Assembly: GCA_965224535.1 (NCBI GenBank)
Contig: CBDCZR010000005.1
Location: forward strand, 1 to 64,000
Direction: 5' to 3'
Origin: JBCDHN01 sp965224535
Lineage (GTDB): Bacteria > Verrucomicrobiota > Verrucomicrobiia > Verrucomicrobiales > DEV007
DNA length: 64,000 nucleotides
Part shown: piece by piece, positions 54,301 through 63,815 of the stretch
How the letters are laid out: every line of letters starts with the position of its first letter
Position numbering within the stretch: position 1 is the stretch's first letter
Notes under the pieces: model-generated
Told to the model about the DNA's origin: nothing
Seen by the model: the letters and a program-made list of their open reading frames with translations, nothing else
Database searches by the model: none
Translations under genes and position numbers: made by a program

Positions 54301-55875
54301 ATGCTGCCCTCTCTTCCCGTCTCGAACTCCAGCTTTTCCACCCTGCGAGAGGCCGGGCAAGTCTATGTCGATAAGACCGAGTGGATTTACCGGCTGGCTC
54401 GCGAGATTAATTCGGCCTATTTTCTCTCCCATCCCCGTCGTTTTGGCAAGAGCCTGCTGGTTTCCACCTTGCAGGAGTTGTTTCGCGGAAACCGCGAACT
54501 TTTCGAGGGCCTCTGGATCGACCGGGAAACCGGCTGGGAATGGAAGCCGCATCCGGTGATCGTGCTGGATTTCAACGGGATTACCTCGGAGACTCCCGAG
54601 CGCTTCGAGATCAATCTCTCGGCCAAGTTTGCCCAAACCGCCGCTGCGTTTGACGTGGAACTGGATGAGCCGCCGATTAGTGGTCGCTTCAAGGAATTGA
54701 TCGGCAAAGTGGCCGAGACTACTGGGCAAAAGGTTGTCATTCTGGTCGACGAATACGACAAACCCATTCTCAATTTCCTGGGCAAAGGTCCTGAAGCGAT
54801 CCAGATCGCCCACCAAAACCGCGCCATCCTCAAGCGCCTCTTCGGCACCCTCAAGGAGAACGAGGTGCAACAGCATCTTCGGTTTCTCTTCATCACCGGG
54901 ATCACCCGCTTCGGCAAGGTGTCCATTTTCTCCGATCTCAATCAGGTGGAGGACATCAGCAATTCCCCCTCGCACGCCGGGCTGCTCGGTTACACGCAGG
55001 AAGAACTCACCACCTGTTTTGCCCAGCACATCCACGCCTTTAGCGAAAAGCTCGGCCAAAGCGAGGAACAAGTCATCGCGACCTTGCGCCGGCAATACAA
55101 TGGCTACCGCTTCTCCAGCAACCCGCTCCAGGTTTACAACCCCTTTTCCATCCTGCGCTCGCTGAAGGACCTGGAGTTCGGCTCTTATTGGTTCGACTCC
55201 GGCACCCCAACGTATCTCACCGACCTCTTCGCCGCTTCTCCCATCCAGCCCGAGCAACTGGAAGGGCTCAAGGTGCCCGAACGCCTCGCCAACACTTTCG
55301 ACATCGAAAACCTGGACATGGCCGCCTTGCTCTTCCAAAGCGGCTATCTCACCATCCACGAGGTGCACGACCGCGCGCTTACCCTTGGTTACCCGAACGA
55401 AGAGGTGAAAGGCGCCTTCCTGGAGTTGCTCTACGGCAGCTTGACCAATCGGCAGGCCGTCAGCGGGCTGGTCACCGCCTTTGATCTGGCCGATCACCTC
55501 GCCATCGAAGACATCGAGGCGTTCATGAAGGGAGTCAACGCGGTGTTTGCCTCCATCCCCCAGGTGTTGGGCGAAAAGCTCAACGAAGCCAACTTCCACA
55601 CCCTGTTCTATGTCGTCGCCTCGCTGACCGGGATGATCGCCACCAGCGAAATCCTGAGTTCCGAAGGCCGCACTGATTTGGCCATCGAGTTTCCCGACAA
55701 AGTCTACGTCATCGAGTTCAAATGCGGCCGCAGCCCGCAAAAGGCGCTCGAACAGATTCGGGAGAAGAACTACATGGATCGCTGGGCCGGGACCAAGCGC
55801 CAGTGCATCGCCATCGGGATCAATTTCAGCGTGGCCAAGCGCAACGTGCAGGGCTGGGATGTGGAGCGGTATTAG
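54301..55875 (+). CDS. AAA-ATPase-like / PD-(D/E)XK nuclease protein (DUF1703 type)
   Basis: A 524-residue protein starting at MLPSLPVSNSSF. The AAA-ATPase-like N-terminal half has YVDKTEWIYRL, HPRRFGKSLL (Walker A) and ILVDEYDKPIL (Walker B). The C-terminal domain has DLAIEFPDKVYVIEFKCG, a D...ExK nuclease core. This two-domain family is widespread in anaerobes and PVC bacteria, often in multiple copies, and is suspected of a mobile or defence role. It stands alone here, with flanking genes on the opposite strand. Confidence 0.85.
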   Translation: MLPSLPVSNSSFSTLREAGQVYVDKTEWIYRLAREINSAYFLSHPRRFGKSLLVSTLQELFRGNRELFEGLWIDRETGWEWKPHPVIVLDFNGITSETPERFEINLSAKFAQTAAAFDVELDEPPISGRFKELIGKVAETTGQKVVILVDEYDKPILNFLGKGPEAIQIAHQNRAILKRLFGTLKENEVQQHLRFLFITGITRFGKVSIFSDLNQVEDISNSPSHAGLLGYTQEELTTCFAQHIHAFSEKLGQSEEQVIATLRRQYNGYRFSSNPLQVYNPFSILRSLKDLEFGSYWFDSGTPTYLTDLFAASPIQPEQLEGLKVPERLANTFDIENLDMAALLFQSGYLTIHEVHDRALTLGYPNEEVKGAFLELLYGSLTNRQAVSGLVTAFDLADHLAIEDIEAFMKGVNAVFASIPQVLGEKLNEANFHTLFYVVASLTGMIATSEILSSEGRTDLAIEFPDKVYVIEFKCGRSPQKALEQIREKNYMDRWAGTKRQCIAIGINFSVAKRNVQGWDVERY

Positions 55876-55895
55876 CCTGAAACCTGAAAAATCGG

Positions 55896-56483
55896 TCAAA
55901 TCCGGCGATAGGGCGCGTGGCGGTAGTATTTTGGCGTGGGGTCCAACCGGATGTGGAGCCAGCTCACGCCCATCCCGGCCGTGCTCAACCACACCGGCGA
56001 AGATGAGCCGCGCCGATCCTGAAGCGTCTGGCCCACGCAGCGCCATAATTCGTCGATCTGCGTGGCCGGCGCTTTGCGGCAAAAGGGCGCCAAGCTGGTG
56101 TAAATGGCCTCGTCCGCCAGCGGCTTCGGGGCGATGAGCGTGGAATCTCCGCCGCGGTTTTGAAATCGCGCCACGGATTGGTCTGAATCGTCCAAATCGC
56201 GAAAATATGCGGAAAACGGGCCCGGTTGCGGCCGAAGCGAGGCCAGCGACGGCCCGTCGATGAGGACGAACTCAAACTCGCCAGCCGCGGATTCCGGGGT
56301 AAGAGGCGGATTTTCCCAAAAAAACGCGCCAAACCGCGAATCGGCGAGAATTTTGGCAAAAAACGCGCGAAATTCGGCGTCGCCGGCCCAGAGAGCGACC
56401 GCGCCTTCGAAATTCAGCCCGGGAAAGCGAAAATGCTCGGTTCGCGGGTCGAGTGCATCGCGCTGATAGGGCCACGTTTTCAA
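55896..56483 (-). CDS. DUF6940-family protein
   Basis: A 195-residue cytoplasmic protein ending in WLHIRLDPTPKYYRHAPY, the hallmark of the DUF6940 group. The middle has FAKILADSRFGAFFWENPP. No catalytic residues are known for the family. Its ATG overlaps the stop of the SprT-like gene upstream, placing it last in the cysE-sprT-DUF6940 unit. Confidence 0.7.
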   Translation of the reverse strand: MKTWPYQRDALDPRTEHFRFPGLNFEGAVALWAGDAEFRAFFAKILADSRFGAFFWENPPLTPESAAGEFEFVLIDGPSLASLRPQPGPFSAYFRDLDDSDQSVARFQNRGGDSTLIAPKPLADEAIYTSLAPFCRKAPATQIDELWRCVGQTLQDRRGSSSPVWLSTAGMGVSWLHIRLDPTPKYYRHAPYRRI

Positions 56484-57127
56484 TCTTCGTCGTCCAGCAA
56501 GCTCATGCTCAGCTCAAAGCGCGTATCGAACTTTCCGCCGCTGAAATTGCGGCAACAGTCGTAGCAGGCCGCCGAGCGGCGGATCTTGCGCACGCGAAAA
56601 ATCTGGTGCCCGCAGTTGGGGCAGCTGTAGACGTAGCGGCGTTTTTGCTGGGCGCGCTCGAACGGCAAATCGTGGCAACGATCCTCGCCCGGGATGCCCA
56701 AATCCGCGCACGCCTTTCGCCATTCGCGGCCGTGGGGATCGATTCGGCGCTTGCCGGCACGGTGATAGGCCACCAGATGCGCCAACTCGTGCCGAAGGGT
56801 GCGGTCCACCTCGTTTTCGGCGTCATCCAGTTGCTCCAGCGCGGGATTCAGCTCCACCAGTTTTTCGTTGCGATAGGCGCGTCCGGCGGTGGTTCGCAAA
56901 CGCGCGTTCCACACCACCTTCACCTCCTGAGCCAGGTCTTCGTGGCCGATTTTCGCGATCAATTCCCGCGAAATCCGGGTCAATTCTACGTCGGCGCCGT
57001 GGCGATTGGCTCGCGGCTGCGAGCTTGGCGCGGGCGGGGGAGCCGGGGACTCGGCAGCGGCGGAAGGCTGGTCGAAGGAAAAATCCAGCTCCAACTGGCG
57101 GCGATCGGGAGTTTTTCGGGACTTCAC
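56480..57127 (-). CDS. SprT-like zinc metalloprotein
   Basis: A 215-residue protein. I start at the GTG that overlaps the cysE-like stop (GTGA). The first 50 residues are Pro/Ala-rich and disordered. The SprT-like domain has RTLRHELAHLVAYH, in which HELAH is the zinc site, and a C-terminal zinc ribbon with CPNCG and CYDCC. SprT-like domains occur in SPRTN proteases for DNA-protein cross-links. Bacterial members are poorly characterised. It is coupled by overlap to both neighbours. Confidence 0.8.
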   Translation of the reverse strand: MKSRKTPDRRQLELDFSFDQPSAAAESPAPPPAPSSQPRANRHGADVELTRISRELIAKIGHEDLAQEVKVVWNARLRTTAGRAYRNEKLVELNPALEQLDDAENEVDRTLRHELAHLVAYHRAGKRRIDPHGREWRKACADLGIPGEDRCHDLPFERAQQKRRYVYSCPNCGHQIFRVRKIRRSAACYDCCRNFSGGKFDTRFELSMSLLDDED

Positions 57128-58071
57128 GGGAGAGCGGCAGGTTGCACGTCGGAATTGTCGATTTTTTGCTCCTGGCCGGTGGTTTTGTCCAGGAAGCGTT
57201 GGGCGGCGCCTTCCGTCGTAACCAAGGTGTGGGGTGGGACGCTGCGGCGCAGGAAAACATTCGCGCCGATGGTGGATTGCTCGCCCAATCTGGTGTGCCC
57301 GCCCAGGACGGTGGCGTTGGGGTAAATGGTGACGTAATCCTCCACATCCGGGTGGCGCTTGTTGCCCTTGACCACCCGGCCTTCGGCGTCTTTGGGGAAG
57401 CTGCGCGCGCCCAGCGTAACGCCGTGGTAGAGCTTGACGTGATGGCCAATGGTGCAGGTCTCGCCAATCACCACGCCCGTGCCGTGATCGATGAAAAAAT
57501 GCGAACCGATGGCCGCGCCGGGGTGGATATCGATGCCCGTGCGGCTGTGGGCCCACTCCGTCATGATGCGCGGAATCAGCGGCACGCCCTTGCGGTAAAG
57601 CACGTGCGCTAGGCGCTGGATGGCGATAGCCTCGATCGACGGATAACTCAGGATGATCACCTCGTAAGTCGTCGCCGCCGGGTCGCCCTCATAAGCTGCC
57701 TCCACGTCGGTCCGCAGCAAACGGCGGATTTCGGGCAATTCGCGCAAAAAGCTGCAAACCACCTCCTCCGGCGATTCATCGTGCCGGCCGCCGCGTTGCT
57801 CGGAATACTTCAGGCTCTTGGCGATTTCCGGCGTCAAGCGCTCCACGAGGCCGAAAATGCGCTTGCGCGTCAAATCCGCCACATCGTTGCGGTGAATGGG
57901 CTCCTCATCGTGGAAGCCGGGGAAAAGCAGACGCAAAAAATCGCGGCAAATCCCGGCAATGGCGCGGTTGGAGGGGAGATTGGTGCAGTCGATGCGGTTG
58001 ATCCCTCCCACCTCGTGGTAGGAGTCCACCAAAGCGTCCGCGATGAGTTGTTTTGGGCAATCCTCAGGCAT
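57124..58071 (-). CDS. Serine O-acetyltransferase-like protein
   Basis: A 315-residue protein. After a helical N-terminal region the left-handed beta-helix has the cysE signature: SRTGIDIHPGAAIG, IDHGTGVVIGET and LYHGVTLGA. RTDVEAAYEGDPA is the conserved entry segment of EpsC/SrpH-type serine acetyltransferases, which have a longer N-terminus than E. coli CysE. It forms O-acetylserine for cysteine synthesis. It begins the three-gene overlapping unit. Pathway assignment is by family. Confidence 0.85.
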   Translation of the reverse strand: MPEDCPKQLIADALVDSYHEVGGINRIDCTNLPSNRAIAGICRDFLRLLFPGFHDEEPIHRNDVADLTRKRIFGLVERLTPEIAKSLKYSEQRGGRHDESPEEVVCSFLRELPEIRRLLRTDVEAAYEGDPAATTYEVIILSYPSIEAIAIQRLAHVLYRKGVPLIPRIMTEWAHSRTGIDIHPGAAIGSHFFIDHGTGVVIGETCTIGHHVKLYHGVTLGARSFPKDAEGRVVKGNKRHPDVEDYVTIYPNATVLGGHTRLGEQSTIGANVFLRRSVPPHTLVTTEGAAQRFLDKTTGQEQKIDNSDVQPAALP

Positions 58072-58301
58072 TGGGAATAGACGTCAGGCTGCGCCTCGCA
58101 TTGCGCAAGACTAACGCCTCGCCGTCAGATTTCCAACCGCAAATTTGCCGGAATAGCCGGCCAGTGAAAGAGCGTGAAACCGGCGCGGAGCTGTGGTAGA
58201 CCTGAGCGATGACATCAAAGATGGCGTGAAGGAGCTTTCCGGAGACGTGTTGCGAAGGCAGATTTCGTCGAACGGGTGTGACCGAAGCTGAATGTCGCGT
58301 A

Positions 58302-58479
58302 GCGACAAAATAGGTTAGCCGTGGGTTTCAACCCACGGAAAGGCGGGCCGGATGATGCGTCGCGTAGCGACCGCTTAAGGTCTGTACAATTCTCCCCGCG
58401 TAACCGGTCGCTACGCGACGGATAAGCACTGGTACGTCGCATCCGTGGGTTGAAACCCACGGCTAACCTATTTTGTCGC
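58302..58479. mobile_element. Palindromic element with 37-bp perfect inverted ends
   Basis: The ends at 58,302-58,338 and 58,443-58,479 are exact reverse complements (GCGACAAAATAGGTTAGCC and onward), each containing the smaller palindrome CCGTGGGTTTCAACCCACGG. A second inner pair, CGTCGCGTAGCGACCG and CGGTCGCTACGCGACG, nests inside. No coding frame is present. It is probably a MITE-like repeat that is multicopy in this genome. Confidence 0.8.
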
Positions 58480-58533
58480 CAGGCCGCCAGAAAATGGCCC
58501 GAAGTCTCGATCCGCCGCCGCGCGAGCCAGTCT

Positions 58534-58770
58534 TCCAACACGCGACGTCGATCCCGGACCACGCCAAATCAAACCTGCATCGCACGCAATCAATCCTGCA
58601 ACACGCGAGGTCAATCCCGGACCACGCCAAATCAAACCTGCATCGCACGTAATCGATCCTACAACACGCGAGGTCAATCCCGGACCACGCCAAATCAATC
58701 CTGCATCGCACGCAATCAATCCTGCATCGCACGACGCCGTTCCTGAATCGCGCGAAATCAATCGGGTGCA
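58534..58770. repeat. Minisatellite of 21-bp units in 63-bp blocks
   Basis: About eleven diverged 21-bp units, such as CAATCCCGGACCACGCCAAAT, CAAACCTGCATCGCACGCAAT and CAATCCTGCAACACGCGAGGT, recur in the same order, giving a 63-bp higher-order period. Both strands stay open through it but the proteins are pure repeats. It lies between the palindromic element and the ISKra4 remnant. Confidence 0.8.
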
Positions 58771-58785
58771 AATCCTCTCATTCCA

Positions 58786-59106
58786 TCATTTTTCTGGTAG
58801 TTGCGCAGGGAGGTTTGTTCGAATCTGAACAGTTCTTAGTTCGTCATGCTGAGTTTTGGCAATCTTGTCGCGAGCCCATCGAAAGAACCTCTCCCATTCT
58901 CCGTTGAGTTCGATGCATCTCAGATGTAAGAGCATCTCAGCACGTCCTTCGATCCAGCGCATCCCCGAACAATCCATTCTTTCGCCGATCACATAACGCA
59001 CCGCACCCTCGATCACGCCGCTGGCGATGACCAAATCCTGTTCGATCAGTCGGCCGTAGGCCAGTAGGTGTTGGCGCTTGTCCAAATAGGCGAGGCTCTT
59101 GGGAAA
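58786..59106 (-). pseudogene. ISKra4-family transposase C-terminal fragment
   Basis: About 105 codons read VIASGVIEGAVRYVIGERMD, CSGMRWIEGRAEMLLHLRC and ELNGEWERFFRWARD when taken in pieces. This is the C-terminal signature of ISKra4-type transposases (VIG.R.D.SGMRW...GAE..L.LR). The N-terminal and catalytic parts are missing. It joins a caspase-family gene tail at about 59,107. Confidence 0.7.
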
Positions 59107-59107
59107 G

Positions 59108-59263
59108 GCCGACGCCGCTGGAGACGGCATCGTAGACGTTCAGGAACTGGAGGCCTACGTGAAGAGCCGGCTCCGCACGCTGTCTGACGAATTCGGCAAG
59201 GAACAGCGGGCAATGACCTATGTGAGGGAACAGGTGGAGTTCCCCATTGGGCTGGTGAAATGA
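59108..59263 (+). pseudogene. 3' end of a caspase-family gene
   Basis: 52 codons read DAAGDGIVDVQELEAYVKSR, then LRTLSDEFGKEQRAMTYVR and VEFPIGLVK to a TGA. A GDG..D..EL..YV segment followed by Q.P/AM and FP(I/L)G is the usual end of bacterial peptidase C14 (caspase-like) proteins with an EF-hand-like loop. The catalytic domain is lost to the ISKra4 junction. Confidence 0.5.
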
Positions 59264-59527
59264 GGCTTCATGTGTTCCTTGCGATGAAGAGGGAATTTTC
59301 GAAGTGCAGCGAAGTCGGGGCTGGATGCGTAACAAGAGCAGAGCGATAACCGTCCCCTGCCATGCCCGCCAACCCGTCCGTTGATCACCGTCATACCCCA
59401 GCAATAAAGCAACCCAAGTGGTGGTTCCGATAGCGCTTGGCGGTCTGCGACACCTCGGACCTGGGTAGATCGAGGCGGAAGCGGAAAATCGTTTGCGGGT
59501 CAGCCCAATTTGCTCTTTTCCTGCCGA

Positions 59528-62050
59528 ATGCAAATTCGGTTTCGATTTCTTCTCATCGCGGCTCTCCTTCCGGTCGCCACGCTTCCGGCCAAGCCTGAAA
59601 TTCCGTCCATCCCCCGCATCGAGCGTTCGGACTGGATCAATGTTAGGACCGACGTAACTCCCGCCGCGAAAGGCGACGGTAAGGCCGACGATACCGCGGC
59701 ATTGCAGGCTGCGCTGAATCTCTTCGACGCCAATCTAAACACGCCCAAAGTGGTTTATCTCCCGGCCGGCGTCTACCGCATCACCGCCACGCTGGAATGG
59801 CCGTCATCAGTCGCTTGCTCGTTGATCGGCCACGGGCGCGATACCGTCATCAAGTGGGACGCCGCCGCCAAATCTCGCATGCTCTGGTCGCGGGGCGGCG
59901 CGCAATCGCGGTTCGACGGGATCACTTGGGACGAGAATGGGCGCAACACCATCGCGGTGCATCACAACGCGGATCTGCGCTTTGAAGCGTCGTCCTCACA
60001 CTACAACAGCGCTTACCTCAATGCCTCAGCCGGAATCCTTGGGACCTACGGTTCGTTCCAGGGCGGGCCGAAGTCGAATCTGGCCACTTCCGAGATGGTG
60101 ATCGGCATGGGCAAGAGCTACAACTATTACAACGAGCTCATCACCCGCTGCGAGTTTCGCGATAACGGCTATGGCATCAAGTTCGGCGCCGGGTATGGTT
60201 ACGTGCGGTTCTGCCATTTCGAGAACAGCGAGCAGCTTGATATTCGGGGCAGCACGCGTTCGACGGCCCGGTTTTGCACTTCGTTAGGATCAGGCGCGTT
60301 TTGGGATGTGGAAAGACCCGTGAAACAGCCGGCAGGGGTGCAGAACTGCGTCATCTCGGGCTGGAAAAACCCACACTCGATCACGGCGCACAACAACAGC
60401 CTGATTTTCGACAACGTCTTCGAAAAGCCGCCCGGAGCAGAGGCGCCGATCTACTTTTACGACGACAAGGCTATCGTTTCGCGGAATGTTAGTGAGAAAA
60501 CGGAAGGCGTTTACAACTTTCGTTCGGGCAGCGAAATCGTCGATGTGCCGGCTGGGAAACTCTCCCGGATTTCGCTCAAGGCGACGGATTCGTTCCTCCT
60601 GACAAAGCTCAAAACGCCAACGAAGATTTTCGACGCCGTCCAGGATTTTGGCGCGGGTTCGGACAAGGATGATACCGCGGCAGTCCAAGCTTGCATCGAC
60701 GCGGCCAAAGCGCGCGGCAAGGGCGCGATCGCCTACTTTCCGTCCGGCCGCTACCGGCTCAGCCAAACCATCCAGGTCAGCGGCGGCGATTATATCATCG
60801 GCGGCACGGGGTATCATTCCGAGTTCGAGTGGAAAGGCGAAACCGGTGGCGTGATGTTCGCGGTAACCGATCCGCAAAACCTGCGATTCGAGCAACTCGG
60901 CTTCCATCAGCACCTCATGAAAGACGGCTGCACGGCCATCCAGCACACCGAAACCGGCCCCAGTTCGGCGGTCTATGATTCGATGAGTTTTCCGCAGACT
61001 ACCAATATCACTTCGGACACGGCGCGATTGCGCGAAGGGCTGCACTTGAACGATCTCGGCGCGGAATCGGTGGTGTATTTGTCAGGGCGGCTCAATGGCC
61101 GGGCTCGGATCGAAGACTGTGGCCGCGCCCAGATCGTGGGCGAGTTTCTCAACGGCAACCACACCTTGGTGGACGGCGCCGATCGTGATACAAGCGGGTT
61201 CATCGGTTGGGGGAGCATGAACGGGCACGACCTAACTAACTAACCGTTGCTGATAACCAAAATCTCGTCGTGGGCGATCTGAATTTCGAGCAATCGGGGC
61301 ACTCGGGTCAGGTGAGTCTGCGCAGCATTCGTCTGCTGGGCGGCGAGGGGCGTGAGCCGGGCCGAGTCACCGTCGGCTGTCTCAAAGCCAATCTTTTCGA
61401 CAGCGCGCAGTTTTTTGAGATTGACGATTACGCGGGACAGTTCAGCTACCTGCACGGCACGCCCTACCCGGAACGCAAACGCGGTGTGATCGAGCTGATT
61501 CACACAGGCAAGGCACCCATCGACGTGTTGATCGGAGCGACCGAAACGCACCACACGTCCTTGCCGATTTTGGTGGACGCCGCCGATTCGCTCCGGCTGA
61601 CGATGTTGGGAAACACCCATACGCGCCACTTGCCGAGCGAGTGGTATGGCGGCGGCGCCCGCTGGGTGGAGGGAGCCAAAGCACAGGGCCCGAACCACGC
61701 CCTCGAGTTCGATGGCACGGATGATTTTTTGCTCGGGCCGTTGAACGAGAAATTTGCCAAGAAGGCTACCGCGTTGACCGTGATGACCCGGGTGAATCAT
61801 CGGCGAGCGGTCAGACGGCTGATCTGGTGGGTTACCTCGATGTGAAAAGCAGCCACTCCAATTTTAGTTGGCGATTGCAGGTGAACGAGGACGACACGCT
61901 GGAGTTCGTGGTGAAAGACAAAGCCTCCGGCACGGTTTCTTCCAGCGGGAAAAGCCGAACCAAGGCGACGACCGGCAAATGGCATCACGTGGCCGGTGTT
62001 TGGGATGGCCGCGCGCTGAAGCTTTTCGTCAACGGAACTCAAGAAGCCTC
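59528..62050 (+). pseudogene. Secreted pectate-lyase-like / LamG protein gene, broken
   Basis: The first 572 codons are intact. A signal peptide (MQIRFRFLLIAALLPV) is followed by two pectate-lyase-superfamily beta-helix starts, WINVRTDVTPAAKGDGKADD and FGAGSDKDDTAAVQACID. A stop at 61,241 lies in a CTAACTAACTAA stretch, after which the protein continues in another frame (VADNQNLVVGDLNFEQ). Next comes a LamG/concanavalin-like domain (ALEFDGTDDFLLGP), another shift near 61,800, then KWHHVAGVWDGRALKLFVNG. Homology ends abruptly near 62,050, where an opposite-strand gene begins. It probably degraded polysaccharide outside the cell; this copy appears decayed or misassembled. Confidence 0.7.
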
Positions 62051-62054
62051 TGCG

Positions 62055-63028
62055 CCGGCCGCCCGGGCGGGTTGCGCAACGGGCTGGCGACGACCCGCGT
62101 TTCGTGGGTGCGTAGGTTGATGGCGACCAGCGTCCGGTTGGTCTTCGTCAGCAGATTCACCAAAAAGACTTCCTCGCCTATCCGCCCGATCGGCGTGCCG
62201 AAGACGGGCTTGAACCGATCGAAAACCGTCCACTTTCCGCTGGCGCGATTCAGCACGGCCAGAAAGGATCCCTGACGCGCCACCAGGATGAAATCCGGAA
62301 AGACGGCGACTTCCCCGCCCTTCCCGGAACTTCCGCGGAACTCCGGCAGTGGGTAGGACTCCGCTTGCAACGTTTCCGGGTCGATCCCGAAGACGCAGCC
62401 TAACGTGCGACTTTTGCTCCACCCGTCCTCATGCCATTCGCCGTAGACCCAAAATTTGTCCAGGGCCACCACCGGCGCGTCGTTGGTAAACGCGCAAATG
62501 CCGCCCCGGGCCCAATCCGGTTCCGGCCCGGCGCCCAGCGGATGCCAAAGGCGCGTCAACTCCAGGGTGCGGGGCGGCGGCGGGGGATTCTGTGTTCGGC
62601 GCTTCTTTTCCCGCAGTTCGCTCATGCGCCGAAAACGCGAAAAATCTTCCACCTCGGAGAGCGGCGCTCCCAGACGCCGGGCGCAATCCAGACTGGCCGC
62701 TTCCGCGATGGCCTCGGCTTCGGACCCCAGAAACCGGTAAGCCTTTTCACCTATGGGAGCGATCACGGATTTGCGGTCGGTAAAATAGGTGGGCGTTTCG
62801 GCATGATTCAGAAACGAGACGACGGAAGCGAATTGGGCGAACCAACCGCGTTCGTGATTCAGCGGACGAATCACCGGAAAGCGTGAGGGTGGAATTGACC
62901 ATGGCGATCCTCGTGAGCTGAAACCGCCAATCACGAAAGACACGCCAGCTTTCCGTGGCCTTGCCCATGGTTGGCGTTAGGCGAAGGAGACGTCGGCCCA
63001 CTTCATCGAGCCTCACCGGCACGTTCAT
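62055..63028 (-). pseudogene. Unknown protein gene, frameshifted and 3'-truncated
   Basis: Translation from about 63,028 (MNVPVRLDEVGRRLLRL) changes frame near 62,890, then continues NHERGWFAQFASVVSFLNHAE. The C-terminal half has KFWVYGEWHEDG, GCVFGIDPETL and GGEVAVFPDFILVARQGS, a beta-propeller-like strand pattern. Its end runs into the broken LamG gene at about 62,050 on the other strand. No family is recognised. Confidence 0.45.
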
Positions 63029-63087
63029 CGCAAATCCGCGCACGTGTTGTACCAACCCATCTCATTCAGGCTGGACGGACATAGGTT

Positions 63088-63795
63088 CTATATTTTTCCA
63101 AAAAACTGAAGAACGATGTAGTTGAATACTACCAAGAATACGAAACACCCACCAGTGGTGATAGCTGATCGCTTAATTCTGTAAGAAGACATTCTTGCCT
63201 CATACGAGCCAACCGCACCCCTAGTCCTTTCCTCCAACTTTGGAAACGAAGGTTTGGGGTGCCTGCGAAGAACGACAACCAGTAACGATAAAGGCCATAG
63301 TAATATGCTTCCAAGAATCCAAATTAGAAAGATGACGAACCCAAATCCTATAAATAGCGCAATCAGAAAAACCGTCGTGTACTTTCGGCTCTTGGATGTG
63401 GGAATAAATCCAGCATCCTTGCCCAGCGCGTCTCGCAACTCTCCGAACTGCCGAAACAAGGTTCGCGCCGATTCCCGAGTTAACGGCACGGCAAAGAGAA
63501 TCATTCCAACAACGATATAATCCAACTGCCAGTCGTCAAATTTCAACGGAAAATCGGCTATCAGTTCACGAAATCGGTCATACAATGGCCCTGTAATTCT
63601 CCTCCAAAACGTAATCAAGTGGCTGAACCACTCAACCCACTTGATCCATCCGTCGGACATGGACACTAATCCCATGATTGCGGATGGAACTTGCACCAGC
63701 TGCCAGACCTTGACAAACCAACGCGGAAAAAGGCCCCATTGCTCAGTGGTCTTTTGTTCGCGCACATTCATCCAACCCAATTGAGGCTTCCTCAC
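63088..63795 (-). CDS. Membrane protein of unknown function
   Basis: A 235-residue protein with membrane helices near residues 92-106, 140-160 (VFLIALFIGFGFVIFLIW), 162-176 (GSILLWPLSLLVVVL) and 215-230. Loops are basic. An ATG eight codons downstream of the first is an equally good start. AT content is higher than in its neighbours, suggesting acquisition. No family is recognised. Confidence 0.55.
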   Translation of the reverse strand: MRKPQLGWMNVREQKTTEQWGLFPRWFVKVWQLVQVPSAIMGLVSMSDGWIKWVEWFSHLITFWRRITGPLYDRFRELIADFPLKFDDWQLDYIVVGMILFAVPLTRESARTLFRQFGELRDALGKDAGFIPTSKSRKYTTVFLIALFIGFGFVIFLIWILGSILLWPLSLLVVVLRRHPKPSFPKLEERTRGAVGSYEARMSSYRIKRSAITTGGCFVFLVVFNYIVLQFFGKI

Positions 63796-63815
63796 TGTTT
63801 CGCCAATTACAAAAT

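Noticed and set aside
54172..56082. A 636-codon minus-strand frame
   Set aside because: It lies opposite the AAA/PD-(D/E)XK gene, which has clear Walker and nuclease motifs. The minus-strand protein has none.
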